Origin: Diphasiastrum complanatum
Lineage: Eukaryota; Streptophyta; Lycopodiopsida; Lycopodiales; Lycopodiaceae
Reading direction: 5' to 3'
DNA length: 64,000 bases
NCBI GenBank assembly: GCA_029204225.1
Contig: CM055096.1
Location: 30,636,557 to 30,700,556 of the forward strand
Below the pieces are notes generated by a model. That model ran no database searches, was not told the origin of the DNA, and worked only from the letters and a program-made list of their open reading frames with translations. This document shows, piece by piece, positions 10,195 through 21,924 of this stretch (position 1 is the stretch's first letter; each line of letters begins with the position of its first letter). A program made the position numbers and the translations under genes.

Positions 10195-12005
10195 CTCCAT
10201 GAGAACCTTCACCACCTGCCATTGACACGACAGTCCGAGCCTCTGGCTCAGGCGTGTCTATTGTCAACCCACTTCGAGACATCGAATTAGACGAAGATGT
10301 TGCTGTTACCCAGCAACAAGTCCCAAGAGTGGTTTATCAATCGAATCCTCCTAGAAGATCAAGCCGAGTGTGCACACGGCCCACAAGGTATACTCCTGAG
10401 TCTGCATGTCTCTTGATACAGGAACCGACGACAGTCGAAGAGGCACTCAGCCAACCAGACTCTGATCTCTGGAGAGAAGCTATGGACAGAGAGTATTCCT
10501 CTCTATTCAAGAACTAGACATGGTCATTAGTCGAAGTTCCTATTGGCTACAATATCATTGATTGCAAATGGATCTTTAAGATCAAATACAATGACAACGG
10601 AGCAATTGATCGAAGGAAGGCAAGACTGTTAGCACAAGGATTCACTTAGATCTCCAACGTCGACTACAGCGAGATTTTCAGTCCAGTAGTCAAACATTCA
10701 TCGATCTGAATGCTCGTCTTATGCTGCAGCTGCCGACCTCGAAGTACACCAACTTGATGTACAAACAACCTATCTGAATGGAGTTATACAAGAAGATATC
10801 TACATGATCCAGCCTGAAGGATACGTTTTGGAAGGTATGAAAAATCATGTCTATAAATTCCACAAAGCGCTGTACGGCTTGAAACAGTCTACCAGAGCTT
10901 GGTTTCAAAGGATCAACACATTCCTCATTGAACAAGGATTCAAACCAAGCATTATTGATTGCAACGTCTATTCCAAGTCAGTTCAGCAATCTTTCATTAT
11001 CATCACCTTATACGTGGATGATACGTTGCTCTTCAGCAACAATACCAACTTGGTCAAGGCTTCGAAGCAGATGTTGTTTTCAGAGTTCGACATGACTGAT
11101 CTGGACGAAGCTCACTTTTGTCTAGGAATTCACATTCACAGAGATAGAACGAGACGACTGGTTTATATCTCTCATCAAAGGTATCTTCACAATGTTCTTA
11201 ACAGATACAATCTAACGAATTGTAAATTAGCTCACTCACCGATGGATCCAGGCCTGCACTTTCAAAGAACCAATGTCCCCAGACCAAGCAAGAAGAGGAG
11301 TAGATGAGAGAGTATCCTTATCGATTGATAATTGGATCTCTCATGTATGCAATGGTCTGTACAATACCAGATATCTTTTTTGCAGTAAGCTCACTCATCC
11401 AATATATGGCTAATCTTGGCATTACCCATTGGAAGGCTCTCATAAGAGTCATGAGGTATATTCGAGCTACCATGGACTAGTGCATCTGCTATGGAGATGT
11501 CAGCAATGACAATTTTCATCAGCTAAGTGGATATTCTGATGCAAGCTGGGGAGGAGATGTAGACAATCGTAAGTCCACATCTGGATTTACATTCTTCTTC
11601 AACGACGGTCCTATTTCATGAAACAGTCGTAAGCAAACCTTTGTCGCACTTTTTTCTACAGAAGTAGGATACATTGCTGCTTCTCAATCTATCAAGGAGG
11701 CATTTTGATTGAGAAATTTTTAGTCAGACATTAATCTGTATCAGTACAACCCTACAATTTTATTCTATGATAATCAGAGTGCTATTACCTTATCGGCCAA
11801 CCCTAGATTTCACTCTAGGAGTAAGCACATTGAAATCAGATATCACTACATCAGGGGCAAGGTTCTCAACAAAGAGGTGAGCTTAACGTACTGTAGAACG
11901 CAGGACATGGTTGCAGACATATTCTCGAAAGCACTCAGTGTTAATACACACAACAAACTTTGTGCATTGCTTAGTCTGAAGACCAAGGCATTCACGGATC
12001 CAGAT
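10195..12005 (+). pseudogene. copia element B, pol 3' half (linker, RT, RNase H)
   Basis: The fragment runs from the integrase-RT linker (SNPPRRSSRVCTRPTRYTP, 10254-10517) through RT to the end of RNase H. RT motifs include DCKWIFKIKYNDNGAID, HKALYGLKQSTRAW and LYVDDTLLFSNN (YVDD intact, 10804-11307). RNase H shows GYSDASWGGDVDNRKSTSG, ALFSTEVGYIAAS and RSKHIEIRYHYIRGKV. It is broken by TAG codons (for example at 10515-10517 and 10648-10650), frameshifts near 10690 and 11290, and further stops. Gag, protease and integrase are absent upstream, replaced by the minus-strand LTR ending at 10189. Confidence 0.88.
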
Positions 12006-12023
12006 TAAGGGGGGGGAGGGGGT

Positions 12024-12486
12024 TGTTGGATTTATCTCCTCTACTCTCCTAAATCCCATTTTAATCTGCCTCCATTCATGTTGCATTTTTACTCACGTTG
12101 TCGCGCAGTCTGCATATTCACATGTAAATTCTCACAGGCGAAGAAAAGACGAAATAATCGCGACACTGTGTTTTTACACGTGTTTTGTGACAAGCGAAAA
12201 AGACGACACTGTCTTACAAAATGTTGAAGGTGCCCTAGGAAAAGCGAAGGCACCCTATAAATCAAATCCTAAGGCATTTCGTCAGAGTAACATATTTTTC
12301 GCATCTTCACCAACGTTCACTTCCCTTTTCACGCTCTCCCCATGCAACTACGCTAACAGAATTGACAACAACTGTAGCCACCCACGATCTCCTACAGACA
12401 ACACATCCACTTTGTACTTTCTTCATCTGCACACCTTTAACATTGTGTATATATACTGAATACCATTTGCATATTCAAATTCATCA
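12024..12486 (+). repeat. probable 3' LTR of element B
   Basis: A G-rich polypurine tract (12007-12022) precedes TGTTGGATTTATCTCC, the expected LTR start. The right end is set provisionally at TTCATCA (12486), because integrase coding sequence of another copy begins shortly after. A TATA-like tatatatac lies near 12450. No second LTR is present, so the end and any target duplication cannot be confirmed. Confidence 0.55.
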
Positions 12487-12509
12487 GTAGATCAATTGAT
12501 AGTTGATTC

Positions 12510-13060
12510 CTTGCACTCGGCAAGAGGCATGGATACTTATATAGATTGGCACATTGTTATTTTGATTCTAGTCAAGCCTTGAAAGCCTCTGTTCTTGTCG
12601 ATAAAGTATTACTATGGCATCATCGCTTAGGACACTTGAATTATGCATCTGTATCGAACATGTCCAGACAATCCCTAGGACTTGATCTCGACTATCCTTT
12701 TGGCAAAGTCGATCTTCCTGTCTACCATAGCTGCATCCTTGGAAAGAAAACTGGGATTCCTTTTAGATCAAGTCATAAGCATGCAGCAAAAGGTGTGTTA
12801 CATGTTATTCATTCAGATATATGTGGACCTATGCAAATTTCTTCATTGCTAGATGCAAAGTACTTCATTATCTTTATTGACGAATTCTTTCGAAGGACAA
12901 CTATTTACTTCATTAAACAGAATCAAAAGTTATCATCAAGTTCAGACAATTAAAAGAGCATGCAGAAAATCAAACTGGTAAACAAATCAAAACACTGAGG
13001 TCTGACAACGGGGGAGAATATATCTCCACCGAATTCAAGGAGTACTGCTTTAGGTGCAAA
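12510..13060 (+). pseudogene. copia GAG-pre-integrase / integrase fragment
   Basis: The frame encodes LWHHRLGHLNYASVSNM (the H-H part of the integrase zinc finger), a degraded Cys part (VYHSCILGKKTGIPF), then the start of the catalytic core with VIHSDICGPMQ (first catalytic Asp) and YFIIFIDEFFRRTTIYF. After a frameshift near 12950 a second core segment with LRSDNGGEYIS (second Asp) follows to about 13050. It ends abruptly in unrelated sequence. The style matches the B family, suggesting that B inserted into a relative. Confidence 0.82.
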
Positions 13061-13207
13061 CTAGTTCTTGCAAAACCAACGATGGTAGGTTGTGAAATCT
13101 GTTTCCAATCGTGATGAGGATGATGCACGCTTGAATATGAGCTGAAGAAGAACTTTGTAGAGGACCAAGGAGGTGCACCATCCCACCAGTTCCTGCCTGT
13201 TGAATAG

Positions 13208-13264
13208 CTCTCTCTCTCTCTCTCACGATTTGTGAAGCTTCTCTTCTCGCGATGGTGGCGGCTT

Positions 13265-13318
<54 letters not shown>
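13208..13318. repeat. (CT)n microsatellites
   Basis: Two CT/TC tracts lie at 13208-13224 and 13267-13318; the second is about 26 uninterrupted dinucleotides. The Glu-Arg repeat reading frame on the minus strand is only a translation of this tract. Confidence 0.95.
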
Positions 13319-13323
<5 letters not shown>

Positions 13324-14870
13324 TGTGAAAGCTCGAACTGTCTATGAAGGGATGAGGGAGCCGGCCCTAAATCATTTTAAAAAAGATAGGGTTTGTTGTT
13401 TTTTTTGGTAGGCCCATGGCCTTATGTTTTTTCTTTTTTTTTTTAAAAGTGAGGAAACCTTTCGGTTTGGGGCTTGTGGCAAGCATGAACAGAGTGGTCA
13501 AAAAAGCTATGATGGTTGAAAAATGGTCAACAATTTGGAATTGGCTAACTGTTTGCATTAGTGCTTTTACATGTCAATGGATCAAGGCTTGGAGAGAATT
13601 TTTAGACATTTGGTAGCTTTGAGTTGGTTTGAAAGCGGTTTTCTAGAACAACTCCGGAAATACAAGTTACTCACACCCAGACAGAGAAATTTTGGATTCT
13701 TGATATTTGATAGTCAAAATTTAGCCTTGAATTTTGTATTGTTTCTCACAACAGGAGTTAAAGGAATTGAGATTTCCTTTCTCTAGGAACAATATGCATG
13801 TTTTTTGTTTTTTCACTTTGACATTTTTGCTAATCCAATTTTTTTTTGGAGCTTGAGTACCATTATTCATGGTCAAGCAGTATTAATAGATTTTGGAAGG
13901 GAATTATTTCGAAACCGATCTTGACAAAACGAAGGGAGTGGTACAGTTCTCAGACATATACCTAGTATCAAAATTTCGATTCCTTGGTATGATTATTTTT
14001 AAGCCATTTAGCTCTGGAGTGTGGGTACTCCCAATGAATAGAGTTAAATTGTGTTTTGTTTTCTCCTTTTCAAATCGGTAGAACACCAAAAAGTTGGTTA
14101 GTGTGTTCTTGATTGAACGAATCAAAGCTTTCGAGATACTTGCTAAATAATTAGTGGAGGAAATTTTATGGTATTTGGTGGTGCTATTCTTTATTTGACA
14201 AAATTATTTGGAATGAATACAGTGTAGAAAGTACCCGAATCCAAATGTTATTTCTCATTAATTACAAATAACTTTAACGAAGTAATTCTCAAGCCAATAA
14301 GTGAAAAGGGAGAAGAGTCTAATTTTTTTTGAAAAAATTGTAATGATAGGAAGTACTAAATTGATTTCATTTCCTGTAAAATCCTATGGTGAATTATATT
14401 TAAAAGATCATATTAGTACTGTTTCACATACTAGTAAATGATTTTTGATATATCAGTTATTCAACCTAGGTATAGGATAGAAATGAAACTATTTCAAATT
14501 TTTTCCTACAGTAATTAATTTTAAACATTCACTAATGTCGTACGTCTTCTTAGTACCTTAGCTGAAATAGATTTTCATAAAACTGAAAATTCTAAGGAGG
14601 GAAGAAGAGTGGACATCAGAGGTAGTAAGTGTGATCGGGAAATGTATTTCGCAATTAGGATTTTGATAATTCATAGCTTAAATCTTTGTAACCATTGAGT
14701 TATCTGTAGTTTTGGATGTCAATTGTGATGTTAGAAGTAGAATTTGATATATGGATTACATTGGATATGTTAGTTGATAGAAGCTTGTCCCTAGAGTTGA
14801 TGCTCTTGGATCCAGGGGGATTTGAAGCTTATCATTAACTAGTAAGGATCTGAATGTAGTGTTGAACCAT
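13319..14870. other. no recognisable gene
   Basis: Short frames of 60-75 codons occur on both strands (for example 13416-13616 and 13571-13786), but none shows a domain I recognise and none is long. The stretch is AT-rich and could hide diverged repeats. Confidence 0.4.
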
Positions 14871-14879
14871 ATTAATTCT

Positions 14880-15510
14880 TTTGTCTAAATCTCATAATCA
14901 AGTGTGGATTTGTGGTATCCATCTGCCTTGACTCTTCAGCTATAAGAACATCTTGCAATGTCTCCAAGATTGGTAGCTCTTCCTTGATAGCATAGGATTG
15001 GACAAGATTGTCATAATCATCTATAGCCATTGAGTATGACTTGAACTAGCTCACTTTGTTTGATAGGATCTCCAATACACGCAAGCTACCTTTGGATATC
15101 TTTGACTCTCAATACATAGTTTGATAAAGAAGGTTTGGTACCTGTCCAAACTTCATATGGTGTTTTGGTTGAAAGACCTTTAGTAAGACATCTGCTTTGA
15201 ATATAGGTTTGTCTAACTAGCTTCAGTCTAGAAGGACTTTAGAAGTGTAGCACGTGCAAGCATAGACTTTGTTATTGTTGCTCAATGTCGTTGTTAAGGT
15301 AGTACTCCCTGAATTCAGTGAGACATATTCTCTCCCATTGTCGAACCTCAGTGCTTTGATTCTTTTACCAATTTTATTTTTTTCATGCTCTTTGAATTGT
15401 CAAAACTTGTTGAAAGTCTTCGATTTATGCTTAATGAAGTAAACAATTGTTCTTCTAGAAAATTCGTCAATAAAGTAATGAAATGTGAAAAATTGTCAAA
15501 ATCTATCTTG
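14880..15510 (-). pseudogene. minus-strand copia integrase-gag chimera
   Basis: Read on the minus strand, integrase comes first: FIDEFSRRTIVYFIKHKSK and LRFDNGREYVS (second catalytic Asp) at about 15480-15330, then a deletion of the core's Glu region, then KTPYEVWTGTKPSLS near 15150. At about 15120 the reading switches directly into gag: NYVLRVKDI, SELVQVILNG, NLVQSYAIKEELPILETL and VLIAEESRQ, down to about 14890. Gag normally precedes integrase, so the order is scrambled. Stops and frameshifts break it throughout. Confidence 0.8.
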
Positions 15511-15598
15511 GTTATTTTATGATTTTATGTTTGTGAGTACATTTCACATCTGTGGAGCATGTTCCCACATGTGTAAAATAGCTAGAAATAGTTTACAA

Positions 15599-16232
15599 TG
15601 TTGACTTTAGGGGTTTCATAAAGATTGCCAGTCAAGCATCTTGGTGTCACTAGGTGATAGGGCCAATTTTGGCTTTAGAGGTCAAATGGTCAAGTACACA
15701 TGTTTTGTCATGATTAGGCCAAAATTCAATTGTGATGTAACTTGAGCTAGTTAGGTTGCTTACACATGTCAAGTTTAGATTTGATGAGTGATGCACCCTA
15801 TGTGGCGGCAAAAGTCAAAGGGTCCAATCATAAGAGAGAGATGTGTTGGAAGGGTCCAATCAAAAGTGAGGGATGTTGCATCACACAACCAATAGGATTA
15901 GAGAGGCTATGTTTAAGGGGTCCAATAAGAATCAAGCATGGATCTCCATGAGTTTCTATATGTACTTTCATTCCCTTCATTAATGTAAGAGAGATCTATG
16001 AGTTTGTGAGTCAATTTGGAGATTTGCCAATTTTGCTTGTATTGTCTTCTCTCTCTAGATGAGCCCAAAAGTGGTATTTTCTCTCTCTACCCAAGGAGAG
16101 GAGCTTGTTGGGACTTAGTTTATTTCATGAAGTCTTCCACATGTGTGAAACACCTTTTGGTAATAAATGAATGCATGTAGAATGGTCTCTTTCTCTTAGA
16201 TCTTGTCATTGATCTTGGATTTCATTGATAAA
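15599..16232 (+). repeat. LTR, plus orientation, left arm of an inverted pair
   Basis: An LTR-like sequence starts near TGTTGACTTTAGGGG (15599) and includes ggtccaat repeats, a tctctctctag/tctctctctaccc block and TTCCACATGTGTGAAA near 16137. Its last 345 bp (15887-16232) reappear in reverse complement at 16647-16992. No plus-strand primer-binding site follows, so the right end is probably truncated. Confidence 0.6.
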
Positions 16233-16572
16233 AGCTTATAACTTTTTATTGGCTCTACCAAATGGATTGAAACAAATTGCTACAAAAACTAGACAAAACT
16301 AGCTTTCAAGCAAGCTATCCAGCACCAAATTTGGATCCAACTTGGTAGATTATTTTCCAAATGAACTTGGGTGTACTTCACACGTTACAGGAATTCTGTA
16401 TAGTACCTAAAATGATTCAATAATTATGATAATGAACCCTCTTGATCCAAATTTCCTTGAGACAGCATGGGAGACGCAATCAACACTCTCTAGATCTTGA
16501 TTTTCATGAAAATTTTTGAAACTATGGATGATAGATGCATCAAAAGCTTAGGTAGGCTCTGATACCATGTGA

Positions 16573-16992
16573 AAATTCACACATGTGAGAATGTCCTAAT
16601 GTGTGAAATTGATCTCCTAAGCTTGGCTCATGCACTATAGATCACCTATTCATTGAAATCCAAGATCAATGACAAGATCTAAGGCAAAAAGACCATTCTA
16701 CATGCATTCATTCATTACCAAAAGGTGTTTCACACATGTGGAAGACTTCCTGAAATAACCTAAGTCCCAACAAGCTCCTCTCCTCAGGTAGAGAGAGCAA
16801 ATACCACTTTTGGGCTCATCTAGAGAGAGAAGGCAATACAAGCCAAATTGGCAAATCTCCAAATTGACTCAAAAACTCATAGATCTCTCTTACATTAATG
16901 AATGGAATGAAAGTACATATAGAAACTCATGGAGATACATGCTTGATTCTTATTGGACCCCTTAAACATAGCCTCTCTAATCCTATTGGTTT
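16573..16992 (-). repeat. LTR, minus orientation, with primer-binding site at 16560-16572
   Basis: The reverse complement of the primer-binding site (ggctctgatacca, 16560-16572) is followed by TGTGAAAATTCACACATGTG, the reverse complement of an LTR end. The LTR matches the plus-strand copy at 15887-16232 over about 345 bp and is cut off at about 16992, where other LTR pieces begin. Positions 16233-16559 would be its leader. Confidence 0.65.
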
Positions 16993-18198
16993 GAATAAGA
17001 ATTTTGGCTTGTATTACCTTCTCTCTCTAGATGAGCCCAAAAGTGGTAAGGCAATACAAGCTAAAGATCATTCACACATTTCTTGTGGTTCCCCACATGT
17101 GTAAACTTGCTGGATTTTTCACATGGTATCAGAGCCATACCATGCTTTGAATGCTACTAACATCAGGTGTTTGAAGAATTCTGTGACAATTCAAGCTAGG
17201 AAGCTGTTTAGCACATTTTTGCTATCTATTCTTGAACAGTTTTTGGATTTTCAGTCCAGAACAGAGTATGTACGGAATTTTGACATTTCACATGTGTGAA
17301 AATCAGAATACTTCATTTGCCTCTATTTTCTTTGTGCTAGGTCCAAAGTACTGACATTATAGCTTCTTGGAAAGCTAGAAGAACCCTCTTTCCATTGCAA
17401 TTGGTTTTGATTCATTCTGATAACCCTAGTAGGAGTTATAAGCTCTTAAAGAAGGGTAGGGAGAGACCCAAAACCCAAGTGGACACTTTTTTATTTGATA
17501 ACATTGCATGCATGATTCATCATTCATAGTTTTTTGTAATCAATCTGAGATAGAATTGGATAAGTCAAGATTTTGTTGTCATAGTCACATCATTTCACAC
17601 AAAGGGTTGTGTTTGAGTTGAATGTGTGTTTCTAAAGTGTGTTTCATTCATTTGAAACTTGTGGTAAAATTTGACATCAGAATTGTAAGTGCTTCATCAG
17701 AAGATAGAGGCTAGATCCAAATTCAAAGTGATTGATTTTCTGTTGTGAGCAAGGACTCACATAGCTGTTGCAAGGTCTTGCATAGGATTTGGTAGAATAC
17801 CCAATTGTTTTTGGTTTCTATTGTAAAAGAGAAGCAACACATTTAAATCCATCTTTTGTGTATACCAGTTCAACAAACTTGAGATCTAGACAAAATTTTG
17901 AGTCATGTAACACATTGTTTCATACAATTTGAGTGTATCTGAGTCAATAGTGGTGTCTTTAAGCATTTCACACATGCCGAAAGAAGAAAGTACCAAAATT
18001 TGTCTTTACTCCAATTCAAGTTGAGAGGTTGATCTTGTTTGTTTTGTTTTGATGGAATATTTGAGACCTATCAAATGTTGTTGCAAGACTTTACATAGGA
18101 TTTGGTAGTACACCCAATTGTTTTGGTTCCTATTGTAAAAAAAGAAGCAACACACTCAATTCTATGTTATTGTCCATCTACAAGAAGTCTTCACATAC

Positions 18199-19314
18199 AT
18201 GGCATCTGTAGGAGATTTTCTCTTTGAAGCTAGTGAGAGACTAATTACCTCCAACTATTCAGTTTGGAAGAATAGGATAGAGTCTTTGTTGATGCTTTAT
18301 GGTGTAATGGACATAGTATTGGGAATTGAAGTTGAACCTGAAGCTCATGATGAGGCTCAGAGATTCAAGAAGAGAGCAAAAACTGCTCTTCATATCATCA
18401 AACTGAACATCTCTGATCAGATGTTGAGAGAAATAAGTTCATGTACCTCAGCCAAGCAGACTTGGGAAACTCTTAAGAACTTTTTTGAAGCAAAGATCAC
18501 ATCAAGACTTCTTACTCTTAGAAATCAGATCTTTTCTAGTTTCCAAAGAGTTGATGAAAGTGCTTCAAGTTTTGTAATGAGAGTTAAAGATCTTCACAAA
18601 GAAATAGCATGCATAGGAGATACTCTAGAGAACAGTCAACTTGTTCAAGTAGTCCTTAATGGACTTAGAGAAGAATATGCAAATGTTGTGCAAACTTATG
18701 CTATCAAGGAGGAGCTACCATCTATGGAGGCTCTACATGATATTCTTATTTTTGAAGAATGCAGGCAAAAGAACAAGCTGTCGAAGATCAACACACTTTC
18801 AAGGAAGGATGGTGGTTGTGGCAAAGATGCCAAGATTAAGTCAAGAAGGAGGAACAAGAACAAATTTTCTCAAGCCTTCACCAAGGACAAATCAAAGGAC
18901 AAAGCAAAGGACAAAGACAAAGGAGGAGCAGAAGATGATTCGACTCATTCTTCTATCTTCAAGAAGAAGACTCAAGTAGATCAAGCCAATTTTATCATAG
19001 AAGACTCACATGCAAGTTGTGGAGAGGCATCTCTCATGATGTCTAGTTTTTCCTCTTTATTCTCTAGTGATGTATCATGGTATATTGATAGTGGTGCATC
19101 ATCACACATGAGTTGCACTAGAAGTTCTTTTGTTTCTCTAGAACCTTTTCAAGAACTTAAAGACTCAATATACACAACTATGGGTGATGCATGTTCAATT
19201 GAAGGAGTTGGAATTTGTTCCTTGAATCTTGCATCTTCTATGAGTTTATCACTTTCCAATGTACTTTATGTTCCTAATCTCACAAAAAATGTGATTAGGA
19301 AAGTTATTCAATGA
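18199..19314 (+). CDS. copia Gag-protease of element C
   Basis: The 371-codon frame starts MASVGDFLFEASERL after a long leader. Residues 1-190 are copia Gag (DUF4219/UBN2 type, with the conserved Trp23 and LRNQIFSS, LVQVVLNGL and QTYAIKEELPSMEAL). A Lys-rich linker (200-262) follows, and at 294-305 the aspartic protease starts with WYIDSGASSHMS. The CCHC zinc knuckle found at this place in elements F, G, H and J is absent, with no frame disruption. Near 19298 a 35-bp tandem duplication (19298-19367) shifts the frame, so the protease C-terminus is lost. Long for such old DNA, and perhaps recently mobilised in trans. Confidence 0.85.
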   Translation: MASVGDFLFEASERLITSNYSVWKNRIESLLMLYGVMDIVLGIEVEPEAHDEAQRFKKRAKTALHIIKLNISDQMLREISSCTSAKQTWETLKNFFEAKITSRLLTLRNQIFSSFQRVDESASSFVMRVKDLHKEIACIGDTLENSQLVQVVLNGLREEYANVVQTYAIKEELPSMEALHDILIFEECRQKNKLSKINTLSRKDGGCGKDAKIKSRRRNKNKFSQAFTKDKSKDKAKDKDKGGAEDDSTHSSIFKKKTQVDQANFIIEDSHASCGEASLMMSSFSSLFSSDVSWYIDSGASSHMSCTRSSFVSLEPFQELKDSIYTTMGDACSIEGVGICSLNLASSMSLSLSNVLYVPNLTKNVIRKVIQ

Positions 19315-19332
19315 TGGTTTTGAATGTGAGTT

Positions 19333-20346
19333 GGAAAGTTATTTGATGATGGTTTTGAAGTGGAATTCAATGTCAATAATTGTACTATAAAGAAAGGTGA
19401 TAAGATCCTTGCATGTGGATCTAAATATGGAGGCATTTTCAAGCTAGATGTGCATGAAAATGTAAGTGCATGTGATGTTGCATTGATGACTTGTGTTTCC
19501 AAGAAGGAAGAATGGCATAGGAGGTTGCATGTTTCCAATTTCATGTCTATTCTTCAATGGTCAAGGAGATCAAGCCCAGAGTGGCTTATTCTATGGCAAA
19601 ATCACATATGGATCCATATTTGATCTTCAACCAAGACAAAACATCCTATGGAGTTGGAACATTCGGATGTTCATCTTTCTTTATCAGTAAGCAAGGGAGG
19701 TGTTTCTTGCTTTACATGTACTATTGATGGTTCCACAAGTTACATTTGGCTATGTCTTGTATCTTCAAGTTTAATGGTGCATGTGTATGTTCCATCATGC
19801 AAAACTTTATGGAGTTATGGAGCTAATGGTAGAAGTGCACTATATGGAGCCTTGTTCAACTATAAGCCTAAGGTTGTGTACCTTAGTGTTCTTGAAGGTT
19901 ATTGCTTTGCATGTGGTTTCTTGGAAGGAAAGAAGGATGAAGATCCAAATCTAATATGGATCATGGTTGGATGCTTATCCAACAAGGAAGGCTACAAAGC
20001 CTTTAAACTCTCTATCTCAAAGGTGTTTGATCATGGAGAATTTATTGATTTTGAAAATCTATTTTCTATCTTGGAAGAGGCCGAGAGCACAGTGTCTCTT
20101 ATTGCATCAAAAGTTCATTCTATTGAGAAAAGCCAACTTATGATGGGGTCGAGGTTTGAGGAGGAGTATCCTCAACATGCAAGTCCAAGTAGATCTTCTT
20201 TATTGTACAAGGCCGAGTCCTTGAGGATCTTATTTCATGGAAAAGAAAAGATAAGTGAAGGTGGTATTCATTGTATTCTAGTCACCTATGGATCTCTTTC
20301 TTTTATTGATGATCTATCTTGCTTAGTTGAGATTTGCTTATCTTAA
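19333..20346 (+). pseudogene. decayed protease end / integrase of element C
   Basis: Frames at 19360-19623 and 19648-20346 align by eye with the same region of element F. The first has NNCTIKKGDKILACGSKYGG and EEWHRRLH (integrase zinc-finger start). The second starts with LEHSDVHLS (the first catalytic Asp) and has FTCTIDGSTSYIWLCLVSS, then jumps past the second Asp and Glu to KPKVVYLSVLEG, DDPNSVKGIMVG-like DPNLIWIMVGC, and SRFEEEYPQHASPSRSS. The catalytic core is mostly deleted, yet the second frame is open for 232 codons. Confidence 0.7.
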
Positions 20347-21060
20347 AGATCAAGTAAGACTATTCTAGTTTTGAATGAAGTCTTTAGTTTGGAGTTAGTT
20401 CTTGTCATTAGTGACTTGATTATGTTTCCAAAACATCTAGAAAGCAAGATATTGTATCATCATTTGTATGCTCTTAAATTAGTAAGAGCAAGAATAAGAA
20501 CAAGCTCAAACATGATGAAGATGATGTTCCTGCATTTGAAGATGCATCTTGTAAACTTCTTATGAGGTTAAGTGAAGCATCCATTGAGGACACTTACACT
20601 CTCAAGAGAGTATTTAGCCTCAATTTGATCAAGTTAGAGTATGGTTTCAAGATTAAATCTTTTTTGGATAAAATTCATAGAATTTGGACTAGTATAGCTA
20701 GCATGCTTAATCTTGAATATTGCTCATGGTATAATCTTGATCTATATGATCTTTGTGGTCATGATGAGGCATGGAAGCCTCGAATTTTTAATATTCTAAT
20801 GTAGCCTTCTTCATGCAAAGGAACTTTGCAGACCCAGGATCTACATCAGGCATGGAGGAGGCATATCAACATAGTGGCAAATTGGTTGAAAACTTTTCAA
20901 AGGCATTTGAAAAAGATTTCTATCAAAGAGATCTTATCATGGACTTGGTAAGCATGCTACTACGATGGATTCTTTGCTCATCCTCACTTCAAATGCAAAG
21001 CAAAGAATCCACACTCAAAGGATCTTCACCAACATCAGATAGATATATTATAAGGAGGAG
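20347..21060 (+). other. unrecognised region in place of RT/RNase H in element C
   Basis: About 0.7 kb separates the integrase-derived frame from the polypurine tract. It holds short frames (20371-20565, 20562-20804, 20813-21124) without any RT or RNase H motif: no GLKQ, YVDD or SKHIE segment could be found in any forward frame. It may be extremely decayed pol or sequence acquired from elsewhere. A single frame from about 20490 to 20804 (DEDDVPAFEDAS, LSEASIEDTYTLKRVFS) is open but matches nothing I know. Confidence 0.5.
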
Positions 21061-21924
21061 TGTTAAAATTTGTAAAACATATCTATCATATGTTGTTGAT
21101 GTTTGGGGGGTCCTACCCATATAAATACTTTGTACATATCCAAGGTATGTGAATTGAGCACATATCCTTGTAGAATAGGGCGAGTTTGGGTTAGGTAGAT
21201 CAAATTCCAATGACATGCATAAAGTCTAGTTGGTCTAGTATGACATGCAATGATGTTGACAATGTCTAGTTTGACATGCATATAGAAATTCACATGGAAT
21301 TGGTCAATTATGACCTTGTAGAAACTCGAGCCACAATAAATGCATTATGTCCTAAGTTTCCATTGTGAGATGCAAAGCATGCAAACACTCTAATGGACAC
21401 ATGCATGTAGTTTTGTACATGGCTAGTTGAGAAATTGCCATTTGGAGAAAGTAGGTAGAAGTTAGGTGCAATCTGTGCATGCAAGCGGTTAGGTGTCAAG
21501 ATAATGGTAGTTTGCACTTGAATAGGTGTAGGATATGCATTGAATGCAAGGAGTACCACGAATTTTGGCTCTCCTATATATGTACATATCATTCTCATTC
21601 ATTTCTAATGAAGAATCAAGCATTTGTAATGTCATAATGTCAAATTTTGGATCTCATTCAATATTGCTTGTAATTGCTCTCTCTCTCTCTAACTCGGATT
21701 TTGTGTCTTCTTCATACATGATCAAGCTTGTGTACTTTCCCTATTTGTGAGAAATCAATGTAGCTTTGATCTCTAGCATTCTAGATTGTGCTCTAGCCAT
21801 AGATTTGTTGATAGATTGCAGGATTGCTCTATAGGTGATATGTGTGCCACCACAACGCATGGTAAAGATCATTCACACATTTCTTGTGGTTCCCCACACA
21901 TGTGAACTTGCTGGATTTTTCACA
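21061..21924 (+). repeat. 3' LTR of element C
   Basis: The 864-bp LTR starts TGTTAAAATTTG right after the polypurine tract and ends GGATTTTTCACA. It has a TATA-like word (tcctatatatgtac near 21571), a ctctctctctaac block near 21680 and CACACATGTGAAC near 21895. Its final 60 bp match the 5' LTR stub at 17060-17123. Confidence 0.88.

Larger units (their letters stand above)
17060..21924 (+). mobile_element. Ty1/copia element C, RT-less, truncated 5' LTR
   Basis: The element has only the last 64 bp of its 5' LTR (17060-17123, ending GGATTTTTCACA), a primer-binding site at 17124-17136, a 1.06-kb leader, a gag-protease frame (18199-19314), decayed integrase-derived frames (to 20346), unrecognised sequence where RT and RNase H should be, a polypurine tract aaggaggag (21052-21060) and a full 3' LTR. 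The segment 17003-17059 before it is a foldback of LTR pieces. It looks non-autonomous. No target duplication can be tested because the left LTR is cut. Confidence 0.85.

Noticed and set aside
13050-13322. Minus-strand frame rich in Arg-Glu repeats
   Set aside because: It is a translation of the (CT)n microsatellite.
18659-18979. Second plus-strand frame inside gag of element C
   Set aside because: It is an out-of-frame shadow of the Lys-rich Gag coding sequence.
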